A DNA stretch of 64,000 bases from Andrena cerasifolii (Eukaryota; Arthropoda; Insecta; Hymenoptera; Andrenidae). The stretch lies in the NCBI RefSeq assembly GCF_050908995.1, contig NW_027484924.1, forward strand, positions 100,205 through 164,204. The letters run 5' to 3'. Below are positions 44,101 through 59,679 of this stretch, one piece after another. Below the pieces are notes generated by a model that saw only the letters and a list, made by a program, of their open reading frames with translations, searched no databases and was not told where the DNA came from. How positions within the stretch are numbered: position 1 is the first letter of the stretch; each line of letters starts with the position of its first letter. The translations under genes were made by a program, and so were the position numbers.

Positions 44101-45208
44101 TGAAACCGATATTAGAACCGATATTGAAAAACCGATATTGAAACCGATATTAGAACCGATATTGAAAAACCGATATTGAAACCGATATTAGAACCGATAT
44201 TGAAAAACGAATATTGAAACCGATATTAGAACCGATATTGAAAAACCGATATTGAAAAACCGATATTGAAAAACCGATATTGAAAAACTGATATTTGAAA
44301 ACCGATAATGAAAAACCGATATTGAAACCGATATTAGAACCGATTTTGAAAAACCGATATTGAAAAACCGATATTGAAAAACCAATATTGAAAAACCGAT
44401 ATTGAAAAACCGATATTGAAAAACTGATATTTGAAAACCGATATTGAAAAACCAATATTGAAAAACCGATATTGAAAAACTGATATCGAAAGTGATAGTG
44501 CAAAACCGATATTGAAAAACCGATACTGAAACCGATATTAGAACCGATATTGAAAAACCGATATTGAAAAACCGATATTGAAAAACTGATATTGAAACCG
44601 ATATTAGAACCGATATTGAAAAACCGATATTGAAAAACCGATATTGAAAAACCGATATTGAGAAACCGATATTGAAAACCGATATTGAAAAACCGATATT
44701 GAAAAACTGATATCGAAAAACTGATATTGCAAAACCGATATTGAAAAACGAATATTGAAACCGATATTAGAACCGATATTGAAAAACCGATATTGAAAAA
44801 CGAATATTGAAACCGATATTAGAACCGATATTGAAAAACCGATATTGAAAAACCGTTATTGAAAAACCGATATTGAAAAACCGATATTGAAAAACCGATA
44901 TTGAAAAACTGATATTTGAAAACCGATAATGAAAAACCGATATTGAAACCGATATTAGAACCGATATTGAAAAACCGATATTGAAAAACCAATATTGAAA
45001 AACCGATATTGAAAAACCGATATTGAAAAACTGATATTTGAAAACCGATATTGAAAAACCAATATTGAAAAACCGATATTGAAAAACTGATATCGAAAAA
45101 CTGATATTGCAAAACCGATATTGAAAAACCGATACTGAAACCGATATTAGAACCGATATTGAAAAACCGATATTGAAAAACCGATATTGAAAAACCGATA
45201 TTGAAAAT
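41159..45208. repeat. Linking satellite array with a cluster of private variants
   Basis: The left part, to about 42.7 kb, matches 17.7-19.3 kb, including gcgttattag near 41200 (ccgttattag there). Near 43171-43332 several private changes lie close together. At 43500-43667 is a pure run of 12 canonical monomers. From about 43.7 to 44.5 kb the order resembles 10.3-11.6 kb, with ccgattttg near 44343 and a ctgatagtgc relative at 44498 whose preceding monomer is shortened (gatatcgaaagtg). No gene is visible. Confidence 0.75.
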
Positions 45209-47415
45209 CCGATATTGAAAAACCGATATTGAAAAACTGATATCGAAAAACTGATATTGCAAAACCGATATTGAAACCGATATTAGAAGCGATATTGAAA
45301 AAACGATATTGAAACCGAAATTAGAACCGATATTGAAACCGATATTAGAACCGATATTGAAAAACCGATATTGAAAAACCGATATTGAAAAACCGATATT
45401 GAAAAACCGATATTGAAAAACCGATATTGAAAAACCGATATTGAAAAACTGATATTGAAACCGATATTAGAACCGATATTGAAAAACCGATATTGAAAAA
45501 CCGATATTGAAAAACCGATATTGAGAAACCGATATTGAAAACCGATATTGAAAAACCAATATTGAAAAACCGATATTGAAAAACTGATATCGAAAAACTG
45601 ATATTGCAAAACCGATATTGAAAAACGAATATTGAAACCGATATTAGAACCGATATTGAAAAACCGATATTGAAAAACCGATATTGAAAAACCGATATTG
45701 AAAAACCGATATTGAAAAACCGATATTGAAAAACCGATATTGAAAAACCGATATTGAAAAACCGATATTGAAAAACCGATATTGAAAAACTGATATTTGA
45801 AAACCGATAATGAAAAACCGATATTGAAACCGATATTAGAACCGATATTGAAAAACCGATATTGAAAAACCGATATTGAAAAACCAATATTGAAAAACCG
45901 ATATTGAAAAACCGATATTGAAAAACTGATATTTGAAAACCGATATTGAAAAACCGATATTGACAAACCGATATTGAAAAACCGATATTGAAAAACCAAT
46001 ATTGAAAAACCGATGTTGAAAAACTGATATCGAAAAACTGATATTGCAAAACCGATATTGAAACAGCGATATTGAAAAACCGATACTGAAACCGATATTA
46101 GAACCGATATTGAAAAACCGATATTGAAAAACCGATATTGAAAAACCGATATTGAAAAACCGATATTGAAAATCCGATATTGAAAAACCGATATTGAAAA
46201 ACTGATATCGAAAAATTGATATTGCAAAACCGATATTGAAACCGATATTAGAACCGATATTGAAAAACCGATATTGAAACCGATATTAGAACCGATATTG
46301 AAAAACCGATATTGAAACCGATATTAGAACCGATATTGAAAAACCGATATTGAAAAACGAATATTGAAACCGATATTAGAACCGATATTGAAAAACCGAT
46401 ATTGAAAAACCGATATTGAAAAACCGATATTGAAAAACCGATATTGAAAAACCGATATTGAGAAACCGATATTGAAAACCGATATTGAAAAACCAATATT
46501 GAAAAACCGATATTGAAAAACTGATATCGAAAAACTGATATTGCAAAACCGATATTGAAAAACGAATATTGAAACCGATATTAGAACCGATATTGAAAAA
46601 CCGATATTGAAAAACCGATATTGAAAAACCGATATTGAAAAACCGATATTGAAAAACCGATATTGAAAAACCGATATTGAAAAACCGATATTGAAAAACC
46701 GATATTGAAAAACTGATATTTGAAAACCGATAATGAAAAACCGATATTGAAACCGATATTAGAACCGATATTGAAAAACCGATATTGAAAAACCGATATT
46801 GAAAAACCGGTATTGAAAACCGATATTGAAAAACCAATATTGAAAAACCGATATTGAAAAACTGATATCGAAAAACTGATATTGCAAAACCGATATTGAA
46901 AAACGAATATTGAAACCGATATTAGAACCGATATTGAAAAACCGATATTGAAAAACCGATATTGAAAAACCAATATTGAAAAACCGATATTGAAAAACCG
47001 ATATTGAAAAACTGATATTTGAAAACCGATATTGAAAAACCGATATTGACAAACCGATATTGAAAAACCGATATTGAAAAACCAATATTGAAAAACCGAT
47101 GTTGAAAAACTGATATCGAAAAACTGATATTGCAAAACCGATATTGAAACAGCGATATTGAAAAACCGATACTGAAACCGATATTAGAACCGATATTGAA
47201 AACCCGATATTGAAAAACCGATATTGAAAAACCGATATTGAAAATCCGATATTGAAAAACCGATATTGAAAAACTGATATCGAAAAACTGATATTGCAAA
47301 ACCGATATTGAAACCGATATTAGAACCGATATTGAAAAACCGATATTGAAACCGATTTTAGAACCGATATTGAAAAACCGATATTGAAACCGATATTAGA
47401 ACCGATATGGAAAAA
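45209..47415. repeat. Higher-order repeat, about 2.2-kb unit, copy 1
   Basis: The segment recurs from 47416. The offset is 2,207 on the left and 2,179 further right; the 28-bp change is two monomers. Shared markers are the agaagcg pair, gacaaa (45964 and 48143; 47050 and 49229), cgaaaaattgatattgc (t at 46216 and 48395), ccggtattg near 46810 and 48989, and ccgatatggaaaaa (g at 47409 and 49588). One difference is ccgatgttg here against ccgattttg at 48194. Confidence 0.87.
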
Positions 47416-49608
47416 CCGATATTGAAAAACCGATATTGAAAAACTGATATCGAAAAACTGATATTGCAAAACCGATATTGAAACCGATATTAGAAGCGAT
47501 ATTGAAAAAACGATATTGAAACCGAAATTAGAACCGATATTGAAACCGATATTAGAACCGATATTGAAAAACCGATATTGAAAAACCGATATTCAAAAAC
47601 CGATATTGAAAAACCGATATTGAAAAACCGATATTGAAAAACCGATATTGAAAAACTGATATTGAAACCGATATTAGAACCGATATTGAAAAACCGATAT
47701 TGAAAAACCGATATTGAAAAACCGATATTGAGAAACCGATATTGAAAACCGATATTGAAAAACCAATATTGAAAAACCGATATTGAAAAACTGATATCGA
47801 AAAACTGATATTGCAAAACCGATATTGAAAAACGAATATTGAAACCGATATTAGAACCGATATTGAAAAACCGATATTGAAAAACCGATATTGAAAAACC
47901 GATATTGAAAAACCGATATTGAAAAACCGATATTGAAAAACCGATATTGAAAAACCGATATTGAAAAACTGATATTTGAAAACCGATAATGAAAAACCGA
48001 TATTGAAACCGATATTAGAACCGATATTGAAAAACCGATATTGAAAAACCGATATTGAAAAACCAATATTGAAAAACCGATATTGAAAAACCGATATTGA
48101 AAAACTGATATTTGAAAACCGATATTGAAAAACCGATATTGACAAACCGATATTGAAAAACCGATATTGAAAAACCAATATTGAAAAACCGATTTTGAAA
48201 AACTGATATCGAAAAACTGATATTGCAAAACCGATATTGAAACAGCGATATTGAAAAACCGATACTGAAACCGATATTAGAACCGATATTGAAAAACCGA
48301 TATTGAAAAACCGATATTGAAAAACCGATATTGAAAAACCGATATTGAAAATCCGATATTGAAAAACCGATATTGAAAAACTGATATCGAAAAATTGATA
48401 TTGCAAAACCGATATTGAAACCGATATTAGAACCGATATTGAAAAACCGATATTGAAACCGATATTAGAACCGATATTGAAAAACCGATATTGAAACCGA
48501 TATTAGAACCGATATTGAAAAACCGATATTGAAAAACGAATATTGAAACCGATATTAGAACCGATATTGAAAAACCGATATTGAAAAACCGATATTGAAA
48601 AACCGATATTGAAAAACCGATATTGAAAAACCGATATTGAGAAACCGATATTGAAAACCGATATTGAAAAACCAATATTGAAAAACCGATATTGAAAAAC
48701 TGATATCGAAAAACTGATATTGCAAAACCGATATTGAAAAACGAATATTGAAACCGATATTAGAACCGATATTGAAAAACCGATATTGAAAAACCGATAT
48801 TGAAAAACCGATATTGAAAAACCGATATTGAAAAACCGATATTGAAAAACCGATATTGAAAAACCGATATTGAAAAACCGATATTGAAAAACTGATATTT
48901 GAAAACCGATAATGAAAAACCGATATTGAAACCGATATTAGAACCGATATTGAAAAACCGATATTGAAAAACCGATATTGAAAAACCGGTATTGAAAACC
49001 GATATTGAAAAACCAATATTGAAAAACCGATATTGAAAAACTGATATCGAAAAACTGATATTGCAAAACCGATATTGAAAAACGAATATTGAAACCGATA
49101 TTAGAACCGATATTGAAAAACCGATATTGAAAAACCGATATTGAAAAACCAATATTGAAAAACCGATATTGAAAAACCGATATTGAAAAACTGATATTTG
49201 AAAACCGATATTGAAAAACCGATATTGACAAACCGATATTGAAAAACCGATATTGAAAAACCAATATTGAAAAACCGATGTTGAAAAACTGATATCGAAA
49301 AACTGATATTGCAAAACCGATATTGAAACAGCGATATTGAAAAACCGATACTGAAACCGATATTAGAACCGATATTGAAAACCCGATATTGAAAAACCGA
49401 TATTGAAAAACCGATATTGAAAATCCGATATTGAAAAACCGATATTGAAAAACTGATATCGAAAAACTGATATTGCAAAACCGATATTGAAACCGATATT
49501 AGAACCGATATTGAAAAACCGATATTGAAACCGATTTTAGAACCGATATTGAAAAACCGATATTGAAACCGATATTAGAACCGATATGGAAAAACCGATA
49601 TTGAAAAA
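47416..49608. repeat. Higher-order repeat, about 2.2-kb unit, copy 2
   Basis: This is the tandem partner of 45209-47415, ending where it goes on into cgaatattg and copy 1 into a canonical monomer. The same material appears a third time about 12,026 bp downstream (markers at 60421, 60169, 61255 and 61614), so it was duplicated locally and also copied within the array at a distance. Confidence 0.87.
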
Positions 49609-52600
49609 CGAATATTGAAACCGATATTAGAACCGATATTGAAAAACCGATATTGAAAAACCGATATTGAAAAACCGATATTGAAAAACCGATATTGAAA
49701 AACCGATATTGAAAAACCAATATTGAAAAACCGATGTTGAAAAACGGATATCGAAAAACTGATATTGCAAACCGATATTGAAAAACCGATATTGAAAAAC
49801 TGATATTTGAAAACCGATATTGAAATACCGATATTGAAACCGATATTAGAACCGATATTGAAACCGATATTAGAACCGATATTGAAAAACCGATATTGAA
49901 AAACTGATATCGAAAAACTGATATCGAAAAACTGATATTGCAAAACCGATATTGAAAAACCAATATTGAAAAACCGATATTGAAAAACCAATATTGAAAA
50001 ACTGATATTTGAAAACCGATATTGAAAAACCGATATTTAAACCTATATTTGAACCGATATTGAAAAACCGATATTGAAAAACCGATATTGAAAAACTGAT
50101 ATTGAAAAACCGATATTGAAAAACCAATATTGAAAAACCGATATTGAAAAACTGATATCGAAAAACTGATATTGCAAAACCGATATTGAAAAACGAATAT
50201 TGAAACCGATATTAGAACCGATATTGAAAAACCGATATTGAAAAACCGATATTGAAAAACTGATATCGAAAAACTGATATTGCAAAACCGATATTGAAAC
50301 CGATATTAGAAGCGATATTGAAAAAACGATATTGAAACCGAAATTAGAACCGATATTGAAACCGATATTAGAACCGATATTGAAAAACCGATATTGAAAA
50401 ACCGATATTGAAAAACCGATATTGAAAAACCGATATTGAAAAACCGATATTGAAAAACCGATATTGAAAAACTGATATTGAAACCGATATTAGAACCGAT
50501 ATTGAAAAACCGATATTGAAAAACCGATATTGAAAAACCGATATTGAGAAACCGATATTGAAAACCGATATTGAAAAACCGATATTGAAAAACCGATATT
50601 GAAAAACCGATATTGAAAAACCGATATTGAAAAACCGATATTGAAAAACCGATATTGAAAAACTGATATTTGAAAACCGATAATGAAAAACCGATATTGA
50701 AACCGATATTAGAACCGATATTGAAAAACCGATATTGAAAAACCGATATTGAAAAACCGATATTGAAAAACCAATATTGAAAAACCGATATTGAAAAACT
50801 GATATTTGAAAACCGATATTGAAAAACCGATGTTGAAAAACCGATATTGAAAATCCAATATTGAAAAACTGATATTTGAAAACCGATATTGAAAAACCGA
50901 TATTTAAACCTATATTTGAACCGATATTGAAAAACCGATATTGAAAAACCGATATTGAAAAACCGATATTGAAAAACCGATATTGAAACACCAATATTGA
51001 AAAACCGATGTTGAAAAACTGATATCGAAAAACTGATATTGCAAAGCCGATATTGAATCAGCGATATTGAAAAACCGATACTGAAACCGATATTAGAACC
51101 GATATTGAAAAACCGATATTGCAAAACCGATATTGAAAAACCGATATTGAAAAACCGATATTGAAAAACCAATATTGAAAAACCGATATTGAAAAACCGA
51201 TATTGAAACCGATATTAGAACCGATATTGAAACCGATATTAGAACCGATATTGAAAAACCGATATTGAAAAACCGATATTGAAAAACCGATATTGAAAAA
51301 CCAATATTGAAAAACCGATATTGAAAAACTGATATCGAAAAACTGATATTGCAAAACCGATATTGAAAAACGAATATTGAAACCGATATTAGAACCGATG
51401 TTGAAAATCCGATATTGAAAAACCGATATTGAAAAACCGATACTGAAACCGATATTAGAACCGATATTGAAAAACCGATATTGCAAAACCGATATTGAAA
51501 AACCGATATTGAAAAACCGATATTGAAAAACCAATATTGAAAAACCGATATTGAAAAACCGATATTGAAACCGATATTAGAACCGATATTGAAACCGATA
51601 TTAGAACCGATATTGAAAAACCGATATTGAAAAACCGATATTGAAAAACCGATATTGAAAAACCAATATTGAAAAACCGATATTGAAAGACTGATATCGA
51701 AAAACTGATATTGCAAAACCGATATTGAAAAACGAATATTGAAACCGATATTAGAACCGATGTTGAAAATCCGATATTGAAAAACCGATATTGAAAAACC
51801 AATATTGAAAAACCGATATTGAAAAACCGATATTGAAATACTGATATTTGAAAACCGATATTGAAAAACCGATATTGACAAACCGATACTGAAAAACCGA
51901 TATTGAAAAACCAATATTGAAAAACCGATGTTGAAAAACTGATATCGAAAAACTGATATTGCAAAACCGATATTGAAACAGCGATATTGAAAAACCGATA
52001 CTGAAACCGATATTAGAACCGATATTGAAAAACCGATATTGAAAAACCGATATTGAAAAACCGATATTGAAAATCCGATATTGAAAAACCGATATTGAAA
52101 AACTGTTATCGAAAAACTGATATTGCAAAACCGATATTGAATCCGATATTAGAACCGATATTGAAAAACCGATATTGAAACCGATATTAGAACCGATATT
52201 GAAAAACCGATATTGAAACCGATATTAGAACCGATATTGAAAAACGAATATTGAAACCGATATTAGAACCGATATTGAAAAACCGATATTGAAAAACCGA
52301 TATTGAAAAACCGATATTGAAAAACTGATATTTGAAAACCGATAATGAAAAACCGATATTGAAACCGATATTAGAACCGATTTTGAAAAACCGATATTGA
52401 AAAACCGATATTGAAAAACCAATATTGAAAAACCGATATTGAAAAACCGATATTGAAAAACTGATATTTGAAAACCGATATTGAAAAACCAATATTGAAA
52501 AACCGATATTGAAAAACTGATATTTGAAAACCGATATTGAAAAACCGATGTTGAAAAACCGATATTGAAAATCCAATATTGAAAAACTGATATTTGAAAA

Positions 52601-53985
52601 CCGATATTGAAAAACCGATATTTAAACCTATATTTGAACCGATATTGAAAAACCGATATTGAAAAACCGATATTGAAAAACCGATATTGAAAAACCGATA
52701 TTGAAACACCAATATTGAAAAACCGATGTTGAAAAACTGATATCGAAAAACTGATATTGCAAAGCCGATATTGAATCAGCGATATTGAAAAACCGATACT
52801 GAAACCGATATTAGAACCGATATTGAAAAACCGATATTGCAAAACCGATATTGAAAAACCGATATTGAAAAACCGATATTGAAAAACCAATATTGAAAAA
52901 CCGATATTGAAAAACCGATATTGAAACCGATATTAGAACCGATATTGAAACCGATATTAGAACCGATATTGAAAAACCGATATTGAAAAACCGATATTGA
53001 AAAACCGATATTGAAAAACCAATATTGAAAAACCGATATTGAAAAACTGATATCGAAAAACTGATATTGCAAAACCGATATTGAAAAACGAATATTGAAA
53101 CCGATATTAGAACCGATGTTGAAAATCCGATATTGAAAAACCGATATTGAAAAACCAATATTGAAAAACCGATATTGAAAAACCGATATTGAAAAACCGA
53201 TATTGATATACTGATATCGAAAAACTGATATTGCAAAACCGATATTGAAAAACGAATATTGAAACCGATATTAGAACCGATATTGAAAAACCGATATTGA
53301 AAAACCGATATTGAAAAACCGATATTGAAAAACCGATATTGAAAAACCGATATTGAAAAACTGATATTTGAAAACCGATAATGAAAAACCGATATTGAAA
53401 CCGATATTAGAACCGATATTGAAAAACCGATATTGAAAAACCGATATTGAAAAACCGATATTGAAAAACCAATATTGAAAAACCGATATTGAAAAACTGA
53501 TATTTGAAAACCGATATTGAAAAACCGATGTTGAAAAACCGATATTGAAAATCCAATATTGAAAAACTGATATTTGAAAACCGATATTGAAAAACCGATA
53601 TTTAAACCTATATTTGAACCGATATTGAAAAACCGATATTGAAAAACCGATATTGAAAACCGATATTGAAAAACCGATATTGAAACACCAATATTGAAAA
53701 ACCGATGTTGAAAAACTGATATCGAAAAACTGATATTGCAAAGCCGATATTGAAACAGCGATATTGAAAAACCGATACTGAAACCGATATTAGAACCGAT
53801 ATTGAAAAACCGATATTGCAAAACCGATATTGAAAAACCGATATTGAAAAACCGATATTGAAAAACCAATATTGAAAAACCGATATTGAAAAACCGATAT
53901 TGAAACCGATATTAGAACCGATATTGAAACCGATATTAGAACCGATATTGAAAAACCGATATTGAAAAACCGATATTGAAAAACC
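49609..53985. repeat. Mosaic array with TTTAAA-containing dimers
   Basis: The region carries the diverged 24-bp dimer ccgatatttaaa plus cctatatttgaa, with TTTAAA at 50036, 50903, 52621 and 53601. It also has tgcaaagccg (variant g at 51046, 52764 and 53743), gaaaatccaatattg and gaatcagcg forms that I did not see in the left half of the window. A segment 51428-52522 recurs at 53763-54857 at offset 2,335. It is continuous satellite with no gene. Confidence 0.78.
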
Positions 53986-56827
53986 GATATTGAAAAACCA
54001 ATATTGAAAAACCGATATTGAAAGACTGATATCGAAAAACTGATATTGCAAAACCGATATTGAAAAACGAATATTGAAACCGATATTAGAACCGATGTTG
54101 AAAATCCGATATTGAAAAACCGATATTGAAAAACCAATATTGAAAAACCGATATTGAAAAACCGATATTGAAATACTGATATTTGAAAACCGATATTGAA
54201 AAACCGATATTGACAAACCGATACTGAAAAACCGATATTGAAAAACCAATATTGAAAAACCGATGTTGAAAAACTGATATCGAAAAACTGATATTGCAAA
54301 ACCGATATTGAAACAGCGATATTGAAAAACCGATACTGAAACCGATATTAGAACCGATATTGAAAAACCGATATTGAAAAACCGATATTGAAAAACCGAT
54401 ATTGAAAATCCGATATTGAAAAACCGATATTGAAAAACTGTTATCGAAAAACTGATATTGCAAAACCGATATTGAATCCGATATTAGAACCGATATTGAA
54501 AAACCGATATTGAAACCGATATTAGAACCGATATTGAAAAACCGATATTGAAACCGATATTAGAACCGATATTGAAAAACGAATATTGAAACCGATATTA
54601 GAACCGATATTGAAAAACCGATATTGAAAAACCGATATTGAAAAACCGATATTGAAAAACTGATATTTGAAAACCGATAATGAAAAACCGATATTGAAAC
54701 CGATATTAGAACCGATTTTGAAAAACCGATATTGAAAAACCGATATTGAAAAACCAATATTGAAAAACCGATATTGAAAAACCGATATTGAAAAACTGAT
54801 ATTTGAAAACCGATATTGAAAAACCAATATTGAAAAACCGATATTGAAAAACTGATATCGAAAAACCAATATTGAAAAACCGATATTGAAAAACTGATAT
54901 CGAAAAACTGATATTGCAAAACCGATATTGAAAAACGAATATTGAAACCGATATTAGAACCGATATTGAAAAACCGATATTGAAAAACGAATATTGAAAC
55001 CGATATTAGAACCGATATTGAAAAACCGATATTGAAAAACCGTTATTGAAAAACCGATATTGAAAAACCGATATTGAAAAACCGATATTGAAAAACTGAT
55101 ATTTGAAAACCGATAATGAAAAACCGATATTGAAACCGATATTAGAACCGATATTGAAAAACCGATATTGAAAAACCAATATTGAAAAACCGATATTGAA
55201 AAACTGATATTTGAAAACCGATATTGAAAAACCAATATTGAAAAACCGATATTGAAAAACTGATATCGAAAAACTGATATTGCAAAACCGATATTGAAAA
55301 ACCGATACTGAAACCGATATTAGAACCGATATTGAAAAACCGATATTGAAAAACCGATATTGAAAAACCGATATTGAAAATCCGATATTGAAAAACCGAT
55401 ATTGAAAAACTGATATCGAAAAACTGATATTGCAAAACCGATATTGAAACCGATATTAGAAGCGATATTGAAAAAACGATATTGAAACCGAAATTAGAAC
55501 CGATATTGAAACCGATATTAGAACCGATATTGAAAAACCGATATTGAAAAACCGATATTGAAAAACCGATATTGAAAAACCGATATTGAAAAACCGATAT
55601 TGAAAAACCGATATTGAAAAACTGATATTGAAACCGATATTAGAACCGATATTGAAAAACCGATATTGAAAAACCGATATTGAAAAACCGATATTGAGAA
55701 ACCGATATTGAAAACCGATATTGAAAAACCAATATTGAAAAACCGATATTGAAAAACTGATATCGAAAAACTGATATTGCAAAACCGATATTGAAAAACG
55801 AATATTGAAACCGATATTAGAACCGATATTGAAAAACCGATATTGAAAAACCGATATTGAAAAACCGATATTGAAAAACCGATATTGAAAAACCGATATT
55901 GAAAAACCGATATTGAAAAACCGATATTGAAAAACCGATATTGAAAAACTGATATTGAAACCGATATTAGAACCGATATTGAAAAACCGATATTGAAAAA
56001 CCGATATTGAAAAACCGATATTGAGAAACCGATATTGAAAACCGATATTGAAAAACCAATATTGAAAAACCGATATTGAAAAACTGATATCGAAAAACTG
56101 ATATTGCAAAACCGATATTGAAAAACGAATATTGAAACCGATATTAGAACCGATATTGAAAAACCGATATTGAAAAACGAATATTGAAACCGATATTAGA
56201 ACCGATATTGAAAAACCGATATTGAAAAACCGTTATTGAAAAACCGATATTGAAAAACCGATATTGAAAAACCGATATTGAAAAACTGATATTTGAAAAC
56301 CGATAATGAAAAACCGATATTGAAACCGATATTAGAACCGATATTGAAAAACCGATATTGAAAAACCAATATTGAAAAACCGATATTGAAAAACCGATAT
56401 TGAAAAACTGATATTTGAAAACCGATATTGAAAAACCAATATTGAAAAACCGATATTGAAAAACTGATATCGAAAAACTGATATTGCAAAACCGATATTG
56501 AAAAACCGATACTGAAACCGATATTAGAACCGATATTGAAAAACCGATATTGAAAAACCGATATTGAAAAACCGATATTGAAAATCCGATATTGAAAAAC
56601 CGATATTGAAAAACTGATATCGAAAAACTGATATTGCAAAACCGATATTGAAACCGATATTAGAAGCGATATTGAAAAAACGATATTGAAACCGAAATTA
56701 GAACCGATATTGAAACCGATATTAGAACCGATATTGAAAAACCGATATTGAAAAACCGATATTGAAAAACCGATATTGAAAAACCGATATTGAAAAACCG
56801 ATATTGAAAAACCGATATTGAAAAACT
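53986..56827. repeat. Higher-order repeat, 2,842-bp unit, copy 1
   Basis: The unit is followed at once by a second copy. The offset stays at 2,842 at every marker I checked: aaagactg (54024 and 56866), gacaaa (54214 and 57056), ctgttatcg (near 54438 and 57280), the repeated ccgttattgaaaaa monomers and the agaagcg pair near 56665 and 59507. No run-length difference was found, unlike the other large pairs, which points to a younger duplication. Confidence 0.88.
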
Positions 56828-59679
56828 GATATTGAAAAACCAATATTGAAAAACCGATATTGAAAGACTGATATCGAAAAACTGATATTGCAAAACCGAT
56901 ATTGAAAAACGAATATTGAAACCGATATTAGAACCGATGTTGAAAATCCGATATTGAAAAACCGATATTGAAAAACCAATATTGAAAAACCGATATTGAA
57001 AAACCGATATTGAAATACTGATATTTGAAAACCGATATTGAAAAACCGATATTGACAAACCGATACTGAAAAACCGATATTGAAAAACCAATATTGAAAA
57101 ACCGATGTTGAAAAACTGATATCGAAAAACTGATATTGCAAAACCGATATTGAAACAGCGATATTGAAAAACCGATACTGAAACCGATATTAGAACCGAT
57201 ATTGAAAAACCGATATTGAAAAACCGATATTGAAAAACCGATATTGAAAATCCGATATTGAAAAACCGATATTGAAAAACTGTTATCGAAAAACTGATAT
57301 TGCAAAACCGATATTGAATCCGATATTAGAACCGATATTGAAAAACCGATATTGAAACCGATATTAGAACCGATATTGAAAAACCGATATTGAAACCGAT
57401 ATTAGAACCGATATTGAAAAACGAATATTGAAACCGATATTAGAACCGATATTGAAAAACCGATATTGAAAAACCGATATTGAAAAACCGATATTGAAAA
57501 ACTGATATTTGAAAACCGATAATGAAAAACCGATATTGAAACCGATATTAGAACCGATTTTGAAAAACCGATATTGAAAAACCGATATTGAAAAACCAAT
57601 ATTGAAAAACCGATATTGAAAAACCGATATTGAAAAACTGATATTTGAAAACCGATATTGAAAAACCAATATTGAAAAACCGATATTGAAAAACTGATAT
57701 CGAAAAACCAATATTGAAAAACCGATATTGAAAAACTGATATCGAAAAACTGATATTGCAAAACCGATATTGAAAAACGAATATTGAAACCGATATTAGA
57801 ACCGATATTGAAAAACCGATATTGAAAAACGAATATTGAAACCGATATTAGAACCGATATTGAAAAACCGATATTGAAAAACCGTTATTGAAAAACCGAT
57901 ATTGAAAAACCGATATTGAAAAACCGATATTGAAAAACTGATATTTGAAAACCGATAATGAAAAACCGATATTGAAACCGATATTAGAACCGATATTGAA
58001 AAACCGATATTGAAAAACCAATATTGAAAAACCGATATTGAAAAACTGATATTTGAAAACCGATATTGAAAAACCAATATTGAAAAACCGATATTGAAAA
58101 ACTGATATCGAAAAACTGATATTGCAAAACCGATATTGAAAAACCGATACTGAAACCGATATTAGAACCGATATTGAAAAACCGATATTGAAAAACCGAT
58201 ATTGAAAAACCGATATTGAAAATCCGATATTGAAAAACCGATATTGAAAAACTGATATCGAAAAACTGATATTGCAAAACCGATATTGAAACCGATATTA
58301 GAAGCGATATTGAAAAAACGATATTGAAACCGAAATTAGAACCGATATTGAAACCGATATTAGAACCGATATTGAAAAACCGATATTGAAAAACCGATAT
58401 TGAAAAACCGATATTGAAAAACCGATATTGAAAAACCGATATTGAAAAACCGATATTGAAAAACTGATATTGAAACCGATATTAGAACCGATATTGAAAA
58501 ACCGATATTGAAAAACCGATATTGAAAAACCGATATTGAGAAACCGATATTGAAAACCGATATTGAAAAACCAATATTGAAAAACCGATATTGAAAAACT
58601 GATATCGAAAAACTGATATTGCAAAACCGATATTGAAAAACGAATATTGAAACCGATATTAGAACCGATATTGAAAAACCGATATTGAAAAACCGATATT
58701 GAAAAACCGATATTGAAAAACCGATATTGAAAAACCGATATTGAAAAACCGATATTGAAAAACCGATATTGAAAAACCGATATTGAAAAACTGATATTGA
58801 AACCGATATTAGAACCGATATTGAAAAACCGATATTGAAAAACCGATATTGAAAAACCGATATTGAGAAACCGATATTGAAAACCGATATTGAAAAACCA
58901 ATATTGAAAAACCGATATTGAAAAACTGATATCGAAAAACTGATATTGCAAAACCGATATTGAAAAACGAATATTGAAACCGATATTAGAACCGATATTG
59001 AAAAACCGATATTGAAAAACGAATATTGAAACCGATATTAGAACCGATATTGAAAAACCGATATTGAAAAACCGTTATTGAAAAACCGATATTGAAAAAC
59101 CGATATTGAAAAACCGATATTGAAAAACTGATATTTGAAAACCGATAATGAAAAACCGATATTGAAACCGATATTAGAACCGATATTGAAAAACCGATAT
59201 TGAAAAACCAATATTGAAAAACCGATATTGAAAAACCGATATTGAAAAACTGATATTTGAAAACCGATATTGAAAAACCAATATTGAAAAACCGATATTG
59301 AAAAACTGATATCGAAAAACTGATATTGCAAAACCGATATTGAAAAACCGATACTGAAACCGATATTAGAACCGATATTGAAAAACCGATATTGAAAAAC
59401 CGATATTGAAAAACCGATATTGAAAATCCGATATTGAAAAACCGATATTGAAAAACTGATATCGAAAAACTGATATTGCAAAACCGATATTGAAACCGAT
59501 ATTAGAAGCGATATTGAAAAAACGATATTGAAACCGAAATTAGAACCGATATTGAAACCGATATTAGAACCGATATTGAAAAACCGATATTGAAAAACCG
59601 ATATTGAAAAACCGATATTGAAAAACCGATATTGAAAAACCGATATTGAAAAACCGATATTGAAAAACTGATATTGAAA
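56828..59679. repeat. Higher-order repeat, 2,842-bp unit, copy 2
   Basis: This is the tandem partner of 53986-56827, with a few bases of match beyond one unit. At its end it continues ctgatattgaaa then ccgatattagaa, whereas copy 1 continues ctgatattgaaaaa then ccaatattg. The right part also belongs to the block related to 44.8-47 kb. Confidence 0.88.
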
